NCBI RefSeq assembly: GCF_000178455.1
Contig: NZ_ADNU01000047.1
Coordinates: 1 to 63,391, forward strand
DNA length: 63,391 bases
Direction: 5' to 3'
DNA from: Brevibacterium mcbrellneri ATCC 49030
GTDB lineage: Bacteria > Actinomycetota > Actinomycetes > Actinomycetales > Brevibacteriaceae
The notes beneath the pieces are model-generated. The model was given only the letters and a program-made list of their open reading frames with translations. It ran no database searches and had not been told where the DNA came from. This document shows, piece by piece, positions 1 to 8,971 of this stretch (position 1 is the stretch's first letter; the number at the start of each line of letters is the position of its first letter). Both the position numbers and the translations under genes were made by a program.

Positions 1-2345
1 TTGCGCTCTGACCACGGCTTTCCTTGCGGGTCTGCGGATGCGCGGTTGTAGAGCATGCGCCTGTTGGCTGGCCATGCCCAACCCCATTCGCGGGCCGCGG
101 TGTCCTGTTCCTGCCCGGGTTTGCGGTTGGCGGCGTGGTTGATTCCGTCGGCAAACACTCCGGTGTAGATCCAGCAACCGCCCGAGGTGGTTCCGTCCGC
201 CCGCATTTCATTGAAGTTGGCGAGTGGCTCACCCTTGTTAGGGCCGTCGAGGTGGAATCCGTTGATCTCAGCAAGGACCGCTGAGGCGTCGGGCTCGCCG
301 TGTTCATCGACCGGGTAGTCCCAGGTGAGGTCCAAGAGCGGACGGTCACGCGGGTCTGTGGAGTCGGCGAGCTTTGCGCGGATCCGGTTTCCGAGGTCGT
401 AGAGGAACTCCAGGTCCGAGGTGGCATCCCCGGGCGGGGTGATGGCCTGGTGACGCCACTGTACAAGGCGCTGGGTTTGGGTGAACGTACCAGCTTTTTC
501 CGTGTGGTTGGCCGCCGGCATGAAGAAGATTTCCGTACCGATGTCCTCTGTGCGGAGTTCGCCCGTATCGATTTCGGGCCCCTCTTTCCACCAGGTCGCC
601 GATTCGATCATGTTGAAGTCGCGCACAACCAGCCACTTGAGGTGCGACATGGCCATACGTTGCATGCGACCGTTCGCAGACCCCACCGCCGGGTTCTGCC
701 CCAGCAAGAAGTACCCGTCAACCTTGTCTTCAAGCATCAACATGCACGACTGGTACGTGCCGTGCGGTCCGTTGATACGGGGGAGGTAGTCGTACGCGAA
801 GTCGTTTTCTGGCGTGGCCTTGTCACCCCACCACGACTTCAACAGGCTCACCGCATACGCGTCTCCATTGGCCCAGAAGCCCTTCTTCTTTTTGTCACCC
901 ACGGCACCGAGGTATTGGTCCAGGGTGTCGTGCGTTCCGGCTTTGGGCATGGGCAGGTAACCGGGAAGCAGGTGGAACAGGGTTGGGATGTCGGACGCAC
1001 CTTGAATGGTGGCGTGCCCGCGTAGCGCCATGATTCCACCGCCTGGGCGTCCCATGTTTCCAAGCAGAAGCTGGAGGATGGCTGCCGTGCGGATGAACTG
1101 CGTTCCCATGGAGTGCTGTGTCCAGCCCACTGCGTAGGCAAAGCACGTGGTGCGTTCCCGCCCGGAGTTCTGCGTGATGGAGCGCGCTACATACTCAAAG
1201 TCTTCGCGCTTAATGCCACACATCTGTTCCACCAGCTCAGGGGTGTAACGCGAGTAGTGGCGTTTAAGGATCTGGAAGACAGTCCTGGGGTGTTCATATG
1301 TGGGGTCGGTGGCTGGGCGACCCGTTTCAGGGTCGATCTCGTATGCCCAACTGGTCTGGTCGTAGGTCTTGGAGTCCTTGTCGAACCCAGAGAACAGACC
1401 GTCAAGGTCCTCCGTGTCGCGGTAGTCCTCGTTGATGATCGTGGCGGCGTTGGTGTAGGCCTGCACGTACTCAGCAAAGTACGCGTCGTTTTCGATGACC
1501 CACCGGATGAGCGCTCCCAAGAACACAATGTCTGAACCCGCCCGGATAGGCACGTACTTGTCAGCAAGTGCCGAGGTGCGACTAAAGCGAGGGTCGATGT
1601 GAATGACGCGTGCCCCACGCTTTTTAGCTTCCGTCACCCATTGGAACCCAACGGGGTGAGCTTCAGCCATGTTAGAACCTTGGATCACAATGCAATCGGC
1701 ATTGGCCATGTCCTGGAGGTACTGGGTGGCGCCTCCTCGCCCAAATGAGGACCCCAAACTGGGGACCGTGGCAGAGTGTCAAATACGCGCCTGGTTCTCC
1801 ATCTGAACAGCGCCTGCGGCGGTGAACAGCTTCTTGGCCAGGTAGTTTTCTTCGTTGTCGATCGTGGCTCCACCCAGGGACGCGATTCCCATGGTGCGGT
1901 TGAGCGGACGACCGTGTTCGTCAGTGTCTTGCCAGTGAGCGCGACGCGCTTCAATGAAACGTTCCGCGATCATGTCCATCGCGGTGTCTAAGCTGATCTT
2001 TTCCCAATCCGTGGAGTGGGGAGCACGGTACAGGACATCCGTGACACGTCCAGGCGCGTTGACCAACTGTTCTGAGGCTGCACCCTTAGGGCACAAACGT
2101 CCACGTGAAATAGGGGAGTCCGGGTCACCTTCGATCTGTACAACCTTGTTGTCTTTCACGAAGATTCGTTGACCACATCCCACCGCGCAATAGGGGCACA
2201 CCGACTGAACGACTTTGTCAGCGGTCACCGTGCGCGGTTCAGTGTTCTGGGTCTTTGTACTGGTCACGGAAGGACCGCGACCAAACGCGTCACCAGTGGT
2301 GAGCTGCCGCACCACCGGCCACTGCAAGAAACTAAACCGACCCAT
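1..2345 (-). CDS. fdoG: Selenocysteine formate dehydrogenase, alpha (catalytic) subunit, 3' end cut by window
   Basis: Molybdopterin oxidoreductase that oxidises formate to CO2. The first 188 residues carry the [4Fe-4S] motif C50-x2-C53-x3-C57-x27-C85 and then reach an in-frame TGA (1779-1781). Reading through it, the frame stays open to the window edge and gives the family's active-site sequence ARI-U-HSATVPSLG, followed by FGRGGAT, GSNMAEAHPVGF and DPRFSRTSALAD. This matches the FdnG/FdoG family, where the TGA is selenocysteine (residue 189). The usual second Sec-region features and the molybdopterin dinucleotide domain follow; the C-terminus lies outside the window. I see no twin-arginine signal at the N-terminus, so a cytoplasmic location is possible. 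The start at 2345 is supported by a TAGACT box ending 8 bases upstream (leaderless). It reads away from a conserved actinobacterial gene 25 bases behind it. The host must carry selA, selB, selC and selD elsewhere. Confidence 0.95.
1749..1767 (-). promoter_or_regulatory. Candidate bacterial SECIS hairpin
   Basis: Beginning 11 bases after the TGA, the mRNA reads GGUCCCC-AGUUU-GGGGUCC. Four C:G pairs, a U:U mismatch and two G:C pairs close a 5-base loop that contains GU. Bacterial SECIS elements are stem-loops just 3' of the UGA with a G-U in the apical loop, recognised by SelB. The fit is by eye; folding and comparison with other actinobacterial fdh SECIS elements was not possible. Confidence 0.6.
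1779..1781 (-). other. In-frame TGA read as selenocysteine
   Basis: On the minus strand the codons read CGT ATT TGA CAC TCT, inside the family motif where FdnG/FdoG enzymes carry Sec at the molybdenum ligand position. The frame is open and clearly homologous on both sides, so a nonsense mutation is unlikely. Confidence 0.92.
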
Positions 2346-2352
2346 GCCTGGG

Positions 2353-2358
2353 AGTCTA
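2353..2358 (-). promoter_or_regulatory. -10 box for leaderless formate dehydrogenase transcript
   Basis: TAGACT on the minus strand lies at -13 to -8 from the ATG at 2345, with no Shine-Dalgarno sequence between. This is the spacing expected when transcription starts at the initiation codon. Confidence 0.5.
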
Positions 2359-2370
2359 GCATCAGCGTGA

Positions 2371-3261
2371 CTACTGGATCAGGTTTTGTGCCTGGTCAAT
2401 CTGGGTGATGAGACGACGTCTCAAGGCTTGAGCCTGCCGGGAAAACTCCTCTTGCCTGCGCATGTATTCGGCTTTCCCCTGCGCGGTTTCAATCGCCACG
2501 ACCCCATACCCCCACGCGCGCACATCATAGGGTGAGGCTTCCATGTCGAGTGTGCGAATCGCACGCGCCAGGTCGAACGCGTCCAACACCGTCGCCGATT
2601 CCACGATCGGCTCCAGCTTCATCGCCCACTTGTACAAGTCCATTCCGGCGTGCAGACAACCAGGTTGTTCGTTCGCGCGCATCCCTTGCCGCGTGGGTTG
2701 CAACGTGTTCAGCGGGCGCGCCGGGGGAGTGAAAAACCTGAACGCGTCGTAGTGGCTGCACTGGATGCGGTGATTTTCGACCACGCGGTCCGTCTCTTCT
2801 TGGCTCAACCGCAAAGGCACGTGCGAGTGGCGGTGTTCCTGCGTCGTCTGCTTGTACACCATGGCCCATTCGTGCAACCCAAAACATCCGAACGACGCTT
2901 CCCGGTCCACGGTCGCTTCCAACAGTTGCCGGATAAACGTTGCTCCCTGGCCACGGTCGGCTTCCCACGCGCCCACGTCAACGTGGGCCACCGTGTGCCC
3001 GGCGTGCTGGCTACGTGTGTACCAGCGCCGGTTGAAGTAGGCCTCATCCGCCGAGGTCTCAACCATCACTGCTGTTCCCGCACCCGGGTGCCATGTGGCG
3101 AGTTTGCCGGGTTTGAACGGGTAGTAGGTGAAAAGGAAGTCCTCAACCGGGTGCTTTTCGCCGCGGGACCGGCGTTCCAGGTGGGAAGCGGTGCGCTCAT
3201 GAACGGCCTGTTCATGAGCGTCACGAAGTTCCCGCCATTCGCGGGGTGAAAGAACGTGCAC
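2371..3261 (-). CDS. Conserved actinobacterial protein, often labelled 3-methyladenine DNA glycosylase
   Basis: A 296-residue soluble protein starting with GTG three bases after the mdh stop. Recognisable blocks are the N-terminal EWRELRDAHE, then HPVEDFLFTYYPFKPG, GLHEWAMVYK, HRIQCSHYDAFRFFT, RPLNTLQPTR, EQPGCLHAGMDLYKWA and the C-terminal LDMEASPYDVRAWGY. I know these from a conserved actinobacterial family that databases commonly name 3-methyladenine DNA glycosylase. I see no helix-hairpin-helix or other motif that would confirm DNA glycosylase activity, so that name should be held loosely. The conserved His and Cys residues suggest an enzyme or a metal site. It is probably translated from the mdh mRNA. 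Confidence 0.85.
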   Translation of the reverse strand: MHVLSPREWRELRDAHEQAVHERTASHLERRSRGEKHPVEDFLFTYYPFKPGKLATWHPGAGTAVMVETSADEAYFNRRWYTRSQHAGHTVAHVDVGAWEADRGQGATFIRQLLEATVDREASFGCFGLHEWAMVYKQTTQEHRHSHVPLRLSQEETDRVVENHRIQCSHYDAFRFFTPPARPLNTLQPTRQGMRANEQPGCLHAGMDLYKWAMKLEPIVESATVLDAFDLARAIRTLDMEASPYDVRAWGYGVVAIETAQGKAEYMRRQEEFSRQAQALRRRLITQIDQAQNLIQ

Positions 3262-3264
3262 GGT

Positions 3265-4257
3265 TTAGTCGAGGTGTCCTTTGCCCGCTGCGGTGGAGCG
3301 TTCGTCAAGGAGTTCGTTGGCCGAGGCGGTAATCCGCTCCCGCTGAAGGTCGTCCAGTTCCAGCTGGGGAACCACTGTGTAGGTGCCGTTTTCAATGGTC
3401 ACCGGGTAGGAGTAGACCACACCGGCAGGAACCCCGTAGCGCGCCTCCTCAGGTAGCGCCTGCGTGGGGACCGCCATGGAAACCCAACGGCCGTCCGTTC
3501 CCTGTTCCCAGTCGCGGAGGTGATCCAGGGTCGCTGACGCTGCAGACACCACCGAGGAACCACCTCGGGCTTGAATAACGGCACCACCGCGGGTAGCGAC
3601 GGTAGGCACGATGGTGTCCAACCAGGTGTCCCTGTCAATGACGTCCAGGGCGGGAGTGCCACCCACGGTTGCGAACGTGAGGTCAGGGAACTGCGTGTTG
3701 GAGTGGTTACCCCACACGGCCACCTGAGCGATGTCACCGGCACTTACGCGGGCGCGCTGGGCCACTTGTCCAATCAAGCGGTTGTGGTCCAGGCGGGTCA
3801 GCGCGGTGATGTTTGCGGGGTTGAAGCCTTCTTTTTCTGCGTGGTGGGCGGCCACCAGCGCGTTCGTGTTGGCAGGGTTTCCGGTGACCACGACTTTGCA
3901 GTCCGGGTGGGCGACCTGTCCCAGAACGCGGCCTTGAGTGGAGAAAATGCCTGCGTTGACTTCAAGAAGATCGCCACGGGTCATGCCGTCCTTGCGGGGT
4001 GCGGAACCAATGAGCAAGGCTGCGTGAGCGCCGTCGAAGGCAACCTCGGGATCATCGGTGGCCACGATGTTTGCGATGCGCGGGGAGGCGTGGTCCACGA
4101 GCTCCATAATGACCCCGTCTAGAGCCTGAACCGCCTGCGGGACTTCAAGGAGCCTCAACTCGATGGGTTCGTCTCCGTAGACGTAGCCGTCAGCGAGACG
4201 GCCCAAAACGTTGTATCCGATATTTCCTGCAGCACCTGAAACAGCGACGATTTTCAT
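3265..4257 (-). CDS. mdh: Malate dehydrogenase
   Basis: NAD-dependent oxidation of malate to oxaloacetate in the TCA cycle. The 330-residue protein opens with the dinucleotide-binding GAAGNIG, then shows the substrate-arginine loop RKDGMTRGDLL, the GNPANTNA segment, the LTRLDHNR motif with catalytic aspartate and the WGNHSNTQFPD motif with catalytic histidine. Length and motifs fit the cytosolic-type actinobacterial enzyme. A good ribosome site (AAAGGGG) precedes the ATG. It is followed within three bases by the conserved gene at 2371-3261. Confidence 0.97.
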   Translation of the reverse strand: MKIVAVSGAAGNIGYNVLGRLADGYVYGDEPIELRLLEVPQAVQALDGVIMELVDHASPRIANIVATDDPEVAFDGAHAALLIGSAPRKDGMTRGDLLEVNAGIFSTQGRVLGQVAHPDCKVVVTGNPANTNALVAAHHAEKEGFNPANITALTRLDHNRLIGQVAQRARVSAGDIAQVAVWGNHSNTQFPDLTFATVGGTPALDVIDRDTWLDTIVPTVATRGGAVIQARGGSSVVSAASATLDHLRDWEQGTDGRWVSMAVPTQALPEEARYGVPAGVVYSYPVTIENGTYTVVPQLELDDLQRERITASANELLDERSTAAGKGHLD

Positions 4258-4309
4258 GAGCGCCCCTTTCTGAAGTCTGGAATTATTCTATCGGCCAGGT
4301 GCGGGTAGT

Positions 4310-6769
4310 TCACCGAGGTGCTGACCGGTTAGTGCGCGCCGTGGGTACCGCGTTCCACGGGTCTTCGGGCCACGGGTGCTTGGAGTACTTGCCCCGGTTT
4401 TCGGCCCGCACGTGCGCATACGCCCCATTCCAAAAACTGCGCAGATCATCCGTGACCGCCAAGGGCCTGCGGGCTGGTGACAACAAGTGCATGAGGACTG
4501 GGCGGCCCAGAATTGAAGGTGTGTCGGCCAGACCAAAGCACTCTTGGAGTTTCACCGCTAACACGGGCGCTTCCGGCTGATCCCCGTGAGACTCAGGCGT
4601 GGGGTAGGTGACCCGGATTTTGGCACCGCTGGGAACCTCGAGCCGTTCAGGAACCAGCTCGTTGAGCCGGGCCGCTTCCGGCCACGGCAGTACGCGCTGC
4701 AAGGCCGCAACCAGGTCAATCTTGTGCCCGCGGCCCAGTGCCTCCAGATCAGGTTCGAGCCACGTGAGGTCCTGCAGGGCATCCAGGGTGACATTGGGCC
4801 ACGGGTCACCTACGACGGCGCGCACATAACCCAACCTTGCGCGCAAGGCCTCAAATGCGGGATCGCCCTCACCCGGCTGTTCGGAAATCCCCGGCACCAC
4901 GGCGTGCAATCCACGTGTCTCACACGCAGCCCGCGCAGCGTCCACAACCGCCTGAGCTGACGGCTGCACCGGGGTGGATGCGAGCTCAATCGCACCCAGT
5001 TCCTCCACCTTCCGGGCCCGCACTTTGCCGTCTGTAAACTCAGCACGCTCAACCGTGCGGTGTAACGCACCGGCGGCCTCTAGCGCAGTCGCTTCATCGA
5101 TCGACACGGCCAGCTGCGCACGCGCCTTACTTCCCGCCCGTGCCATGCTTGCAATCGCGATCCAGTCATCGAACCCATCCGCACGCACACCGGTCCCGGA
5201 CGCGGTCAGGTAGGTGTCACCTCGGCGGCGGGCAATCCACTCCGGGCGCGCCAACGCAGTCACCAACCCCACAACAGAACGTGGCACGGAACCCTGGGGC
5301 GCATCCACGCCAGCAATCCGGGAAAGCCGGGCCACCTCGCGCTCAAACGTCGCCGTGCCCGAAAGCTTCGACACCAACTCCGGCACATCACGCGCCCGCT
5401 CATCAGTGGCCAGCGCGCACGCGACTCGCACCGCCTGAGGCCCCACCTTTTCCACCCCGTCAAACAGCGCGCGAGCCACATGCGGATCGGCCGGGACGCT
5501 CGCAAGCCTGTGCCCAACCGGGGTCGCCTCCCCGTCCTGGTCCAACGCTCCCAGTGCAGTGAGTGCCTGCACCGCTCGCTCCGTTGCCCGAGGCGGCAGC
5601 TCCGTTGGCATGTCCAGCCCGACTCCCAGCGGGGTTCCCCACACCGCTAAATCAAGCACAGTAGACGTAAGGTCTGACGTTGTGATCTCTGGGGGAGTGT
5701 GGGCCGGCCGGGACGCGAAATCCGCTTGGCTCATACACCTGATGACCCGGCCCGGGGCTTCACGGTGCGCACGGCCCGCACGCTGCACCATGGCCGCTTT
5801 TGACGCGCCCACGGTGACCAGGCCGGACATCCCGCGCACGGAATCAAAACGCGCCTGACGATCCAGTCCAGCATCGACTACAGAGCGCACCCCTGGAACC
5901 GTGATCGCCGATTCGGCGATGTTGGTCGCCACAATCACCCGAGTGCTCCCAGGTACGTGACCGCGCACAATCTGCTGCTGGGCCGCAACACTAAGCCGGC
6001 CGGACAGCTCCTCGGTGGGGAAGTCACGGCGCACACTGGCTGCCACGCGCTCAATTTCGCGCGCACCGGGCACAAACACCAAGACGTCGCCACCGCGCTC
6101 GCTGCGGTGCTGAGCCTCGCAGGCAGCGACACTTGCCACGTGGTCCAAGAAGCCCCAGTCCACGCCACGTTCAGTGAGCGGACGCAGTCCGGGCTCCCAC
6201 ACGGTCTCACACTCAAACGTGGGCACGTGAGCGGACAACAGCGTCGCCTCTTCGCTCGTGGCTTGCGTGAGAAGGCCCATCCACATGTCACTTTCCAACG
6301 TGGCCGACATCGCATACACCCGCAGGTCATCCCGCATCGCCGCGACCTGCGCCACGAACGCACACGCCAGGTCCGAATCGATCGACCGCTCATGGACCTC
6401 GTCCAAAATGACGGCCGAAACCCCGGCCAACTCCGGGTCCCGCAACAACCGGCGGATCAACACCCCAGTCGTCACGAACTCAACCTTCGCATCCGCTGGG
6501 ACGTCACGGTCACCTCGGACGGTGTACCCCACCGGCACCCCGGACAGTTCCCGCAACCGGGCAGCCGCCGCCTGAGCGGCAATGCGGCGAGGCTGCGTGA
6601 CCACCACGCGCCCTGAACCCAGATTGGCAACCGCGGGAGGGACCACAGTGGTCTTACCGGAACCCGGGGGTGCCTGGATAACAGCTACCCGAGGTCGTTG
6701 ATCCGCAATCTGGGCCACCAGCGAGGCTGCAGGCAGGTTGGCAGAAATCCGGCCGAGGTCGAACATCAC
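4310..6769 (-). CDS. hrpB: ATP-dependent RNA helicase HrpB
   Basis: An 819-residue DEAH-box helicase. Walker A is APPGSGKTT (residues 33-41), followed by the DEVHER box, SAT motif III and QRAGRAHR motif VI, then the helicase-associated domain and a C-terminal HrpB domain (LLSPARRPLAVTDDLRSFW). The last residues WPEDPWNAVPTARTNR match the end typical of HrpB. Its biological role is poorly known. The GTG start overlaps the glsA stop by four bases (an alternative ATG is three bases in), so it is translationally coupled to the glutaminase gene. Two copies of the CCGAGGT word lie in its first codons (6689 and 6753), read there as Arg-Pro-Arg and Asp-Leu-Gly. Confidence 0.95.
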   Translation of the reverse strand: MMFDLGRISANLPAASLVAQIADQRPRVAVIQAPPGSGKTTVVPPAVANLGSGRVVVTQPRRIAAQAAAARLRELSGVPVGYTVRGDRDVPADAKVEFVTTGVLIRRLLRDPELAGVSAVILDEVHERSIDSDLACAFVAQVAAMRDDLRVYAMSATLESDMWMGLLTQATSEEATLLSAHVPTFECETVWEPGLRPLTERGVDWGFLDHVASVAACEAQHRSERGGDVLVFVPGAREIERVAASVRRDFPTEELSGRLSVAAQQQIVRGHVPGSTRVIVATNIAESAITVPGVRSVVDAGLDRQARFDSVRGMSGLVTVGASKAAMVQRAGRAHREAPGRVIRCMSQADFASRPAHTPPEITTSDLTSTVLDLAVWGTPLGVGLDMPTELPPRATERAVQALTALGALDQDGEATPVGHRLASVPADPHVARALFDGVEKVGPQAVRVACALATDERARDVPELVSKLSGTATFEREVARLSRIAGVDAPQGSVPRSVVGLVTALARPEWIARRRGDTYLTASGTGVRADGFDDWIAIASMARAGSKARAQLAVSIDEATALEAAGALHRTVERAEFTDGKVRARKVEELGAIELASTPVQPSAQAVVDAARAACETRGLHAVVPGISEQPGEGDPAFEALRARLGYVRAVVGDPWPNVTLDALQDLTWLEPDLEALGRGHKIDLVAALQRVLPWPEAARLNELVPERLEVPSGAKIRVTYPTPESHGDQPEAPVLAVKLQECFGLADTPSILGRPVLMHLLSPARRPLAVTDDLRSFWNGAYAHVRAENRGKYSKHPWPEDPWNAVPTARTNRSAPR

Positions 6770-8073
6770 TTAGCGAACCAGCTCGAATCGACGGGTTCTT
6801 CGGTCGGTTCGATGTCAGACAGCGACGTGTAGACCTCTTCGCGTAGGTCCGCAAAGTGCTCATTGGGATCGAGGATGGTGACCGTGTGGCCACGGCGCTT
6901 AAGCTCAAAGATTCCAGCGTGAAGCAGCTTGTACCCCACCAGGGACACCGACGGCACACTCCTGAAGTCGATAACGATGGGCTGGCTGTTTTGCGGGGTC
7001 TCGAGAATGGACCGCAAGGCTTTTTCAGCCAGCGAGAAGTCCATACTTCCCTGAATGTGAATGTGCAGGCGACCCGAGCTGTCCGTTTCTTTTTCCAGAA
7101 CAGACGACAGGATCGGGCTGGGTGGCTTCATCATGTGAAGGCCCAAGTCTTCGCTCATGCGTTCAAACGCGTCCACGCCGCGTACCGAGTTGCCGAACTT
7201 ATCAATCGGAGGCGAAAACGCGGCCGCCCCCATCTGGCCGGGCAGCGAGCCCATGATGCCACCAGAGACCCCGGACTTGGCAGGGATCCCCACATTGGTG
7301 AGCCAGTCACCAGCCGCGTCATACATGCCGCACGTAGTCATCACGGACAACACCTGCTGGGCCACCCATTCGGGAACCACGCGCTCGCCTGTCTGGGGGT
7401 TCACTCCACCGGAGGCCAACGTCATCCCCATGACTGCCAGGTCCTTGGTGGTCACCAAAGCGGAACACTGACGCGTGTAGCCGCGCACCACCTCGGCGGG
7501 ATCACTGATGATGAGGTCATTCGCACGCACCAGCGCAGCCAGTGCTAGATTACGCCACGCCTTGTCGATCTCAGACTCGTACACGGCGTCGTCATAGGAC
7601 AACTCCCGTCCAGCAAAAGCGCTCATTCCGGCGAGAATCCGATTTTCGCGTACTTCCCTGCTGGCTCCTTTTGAATGCACCAAGGCGTGGGTAGTGACCG
7701 CACCAATGTTGATCATGGGGTTGTCTGGCCGTCCGGTCTCTTCATCCAAGCTGATCGAGTTAAACGGGTCGCCAGACGGTTCCTCACCAACAGACTGGTT
7801 GACACGTTCTAGGCCGCGGTCGGCAAGCGCCATTGCATACACGAACGGCTTCGATACCGACTGGATAGAAAACTGTGTGTCGGAGTCTCCCACGGAATAG
7901 ACTATTCCTTCCGGGGTGCACAGGGACAGCCCAAACAGAGTGGGGTCCTGATTGGCGAGTTCGGGAATGTAATCTGCCAACGCTCCACCGGTTTTCCTCA
8001 AACCGGTTTCATGGATCGATTGCAAGTATTCGGTGACAGGGGAATACGCAGGATTCGAAGCGAGGGTTTCCAT
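6766..8073 (-). CDS. glsA: Glutaminase with C-terminal STAS domain
   Basis: Hydrolyses glutamine to glutamate and ammonia. The N-terminal ~310 residues are the serine-dependent glutaminase (beta-lactamase-like) fold, with the nucleophile motif SIQSVSKPFVYAMAL, NPMINIGAV, and NVGIPAKSGVSGGI. The remaining ~110 residues (SSGRLHIHIQGSMDF ... IVIDFRSVPSVSLVGYKLL ... FADLREE) form a STAS domain, as in anti-sigma-factor antagonists, suggesting regulation by a partner or ligand. I place the start at METLASNPAYS (8073) rather than seven codons upstream, because a -10 box (TAGTCT on the minus strand) then sits exactly at -13 to -8. It forms an operon with hrpB. Confidence 0.95.
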   Translation of the reverse strand: METLASNPAYSPVTEYLQSIHETGLRKTGGALADYIPELANQDPTLFGLSLCTPEGIVYSVGDSDTQFSIQSVSKPFVYAMALADRGLERVNQSVGEEPSGDPFNSISLDEETGRPDNPMINIGAVTTHALVHSKGASREVRENRILAGMSAFAGRELSYDDAVYESEIDKAWRNLALAALVRANDLIISDPAEVVRGYTRQCSALVTTKDLAVMGMTLASGGVNPQTGERVVPEWVAQQVLSVMTTCGMYDAAGDWLTNVGIPAKSGVSGGIMGSLPGQMGAAAFSPPIDKFGNSVRGVDAFERMSEDLGLHMMKPPSPILSSVLEKETDSSGRLHIHIQGSMDFSLAEKALRSILETPQNSQPIVIDFRSVPSVSLVGYKLLHAGIFELKRRGHTVTILDPNEHFADLREEVYTSLSDIEPTEEPVDSSWFAK

Positions 8074-8077
8074 GGCT

Positions 8078-8088
8078 ACTAGACTAGT
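8078..8088. promoter_or_regulatory. Symmetric -10 element driving two divergent leaderless genes
   Basis: The 11-base sequence ACTAGACTAGT is a perfect palindrome about position 8083. Read rightwards it contains TAGACT (8080-8085) at -13 to -8 from the ATG at 8093. Read leftwards it contains TAGTCT (8086-8081) at -13 to -8 from the ATG at 8073. Its centre is 10 bases from each start codon. Only 19 bases separate the two genes and neither has a Shine-Dalgarno site, so both mRNAs would be leaderless. Confidence 0.7.
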
Positions 8089-8092
8089 GCCC

Positions 8093-8902
8093 ATGCGAAT
8101 CGTTCGTTTTGTTCACAACGACGCGCCACATTACGGCGTAGTTGAAGGAAATCTCCCTGAAGTTAGCGACGACGGAACTCTTGACACCTCGGAACTGGAG
8201 GTGGCGGTCTTAAGTTCTGACCCATTCTTTAGCCCTGCGCAATCGACCGGCGAACGCCTGCCCTATGACGAAGTGCGGATGTTGGCCCCGATCCTGCCCC
8301 GCTCAAAAGTCATTGGGGTGGGTCGGAACTTTGCCGACCACGCCCGCGAACTCGGAAACGACGTTCCGGTCAGCCCGCTGACCTTCTTCAAACCCAACAC
8401 CTCGGTGGTGGGGCCAGGTGAGCCTATTCGCCTCCCCGCCATCAGTGAAGAAGTGTCTTACGAAGCTGAACTGGCCGTGGTCATTTCCAAGATCGCCAAG
8501 AACGTTACGCCAGAAAACGCGTACTCCTATGTTTTGGGATATACCGCGGCAAACGACGTGACACTGCGCGACATCCAGCGGATCGACAAACAATGGTCGC
8601 GAGCCAAAGGCTTCGACTCCAGCTGTCCTCTGGGGCCGTGGATCGAAACCGAATACGACCCAGAAAATGTGCGTATTCGGTCGTGGGTTGACGGCGAACT
8701 CAAACAAGACGGGAACACTGAAGACTTCATCTTCGACATTCCCACCGTCATTGCCCACCTCACCGAAGTCATGACCCTACTCCCAGGTGACGTCATCTTG
8801 ACGGGAACACCTGCGGGAGTGGGTCGCATTGAGGCGGGTAACCGCGTTGACATTGCGATTGACGGGCTGGGAATTCTGTCCAACCCTGTCATGGACGTCT
8901 AG
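8093..8902 (+). CDS. Fumarylacetoacetate hydrolase-family protein
   Basis: A 269-residue protein starting MRIVRFVHND. It has the FAH fold with the metal-binding acidic pattern: IGVGRNFADHARELG, FFKPNTSVVGPGEPI, SYEAELAVVI, YTAANDVTLRDIQ, KGFDSSCPLGPWI and GDVILTGTPAGVGRIEAGN. Members hydrolyse or decarboxylate beta-diketo acids such as oxaloacetate or aromatic catabolites; the substrate cannot be told from sequence. Its usual actinobacterial position directly before gltX is kept here. The longer frame from 8033 would overlap glsA by 41 bases on the other strand, so I use the internal ATG backed by the leaderless promoter. Confidence 0.93.
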   Translation: MRIVRFVHNDAPHYGVVEGNLPEVSDDGTLDTSELEVAVLSSDPFFSPAQSTGERLPYDEVRMLAPILPRSKVIGVGRNFADHARELGNDVPVSPLTFFKPNTSVVGPGEPIRLPAISEEVSYEAELAVVISKIAKNVTPENAYSYVLGYTAANDVTLRDIQRIDKQWSRAKGFDSSCPLGPWIETEYDPENVRIRSWVDGELKQDGNTEDFIFDIPTVIAHLTEVMTLLPGDVILTGTPAGVGRIEAGNRVDIAIDGLGILSNPVMDV

Positions 8903-8971
8903 CGTTTAGCGTCTGGCGTCGTTGCACGAACACACTTACACACACGAACACCTATACAAAGAAGGAACACC

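Noticed and set aside
24..1535. Plus-strand frames of 86-241 codons and minus-strand frames in other phases
   Set aside because: They lie over the formate dehydrogenase frame, which is open throughout on the minus strand with clear homology; composition is that of antisense shadows.
1779..1781. TGA as a nonsense mutation in formate dehydrogenase
   Set aside because: Its position is the family's Sec residue and the frame is intact on both sides with a hairpin following.
8033..8092. Upstream start for the FAH gene
   Set aside because: It would overlap glsA on the other strand; the inner ATG has family-typical sequence and a correctly spaced -10 box.
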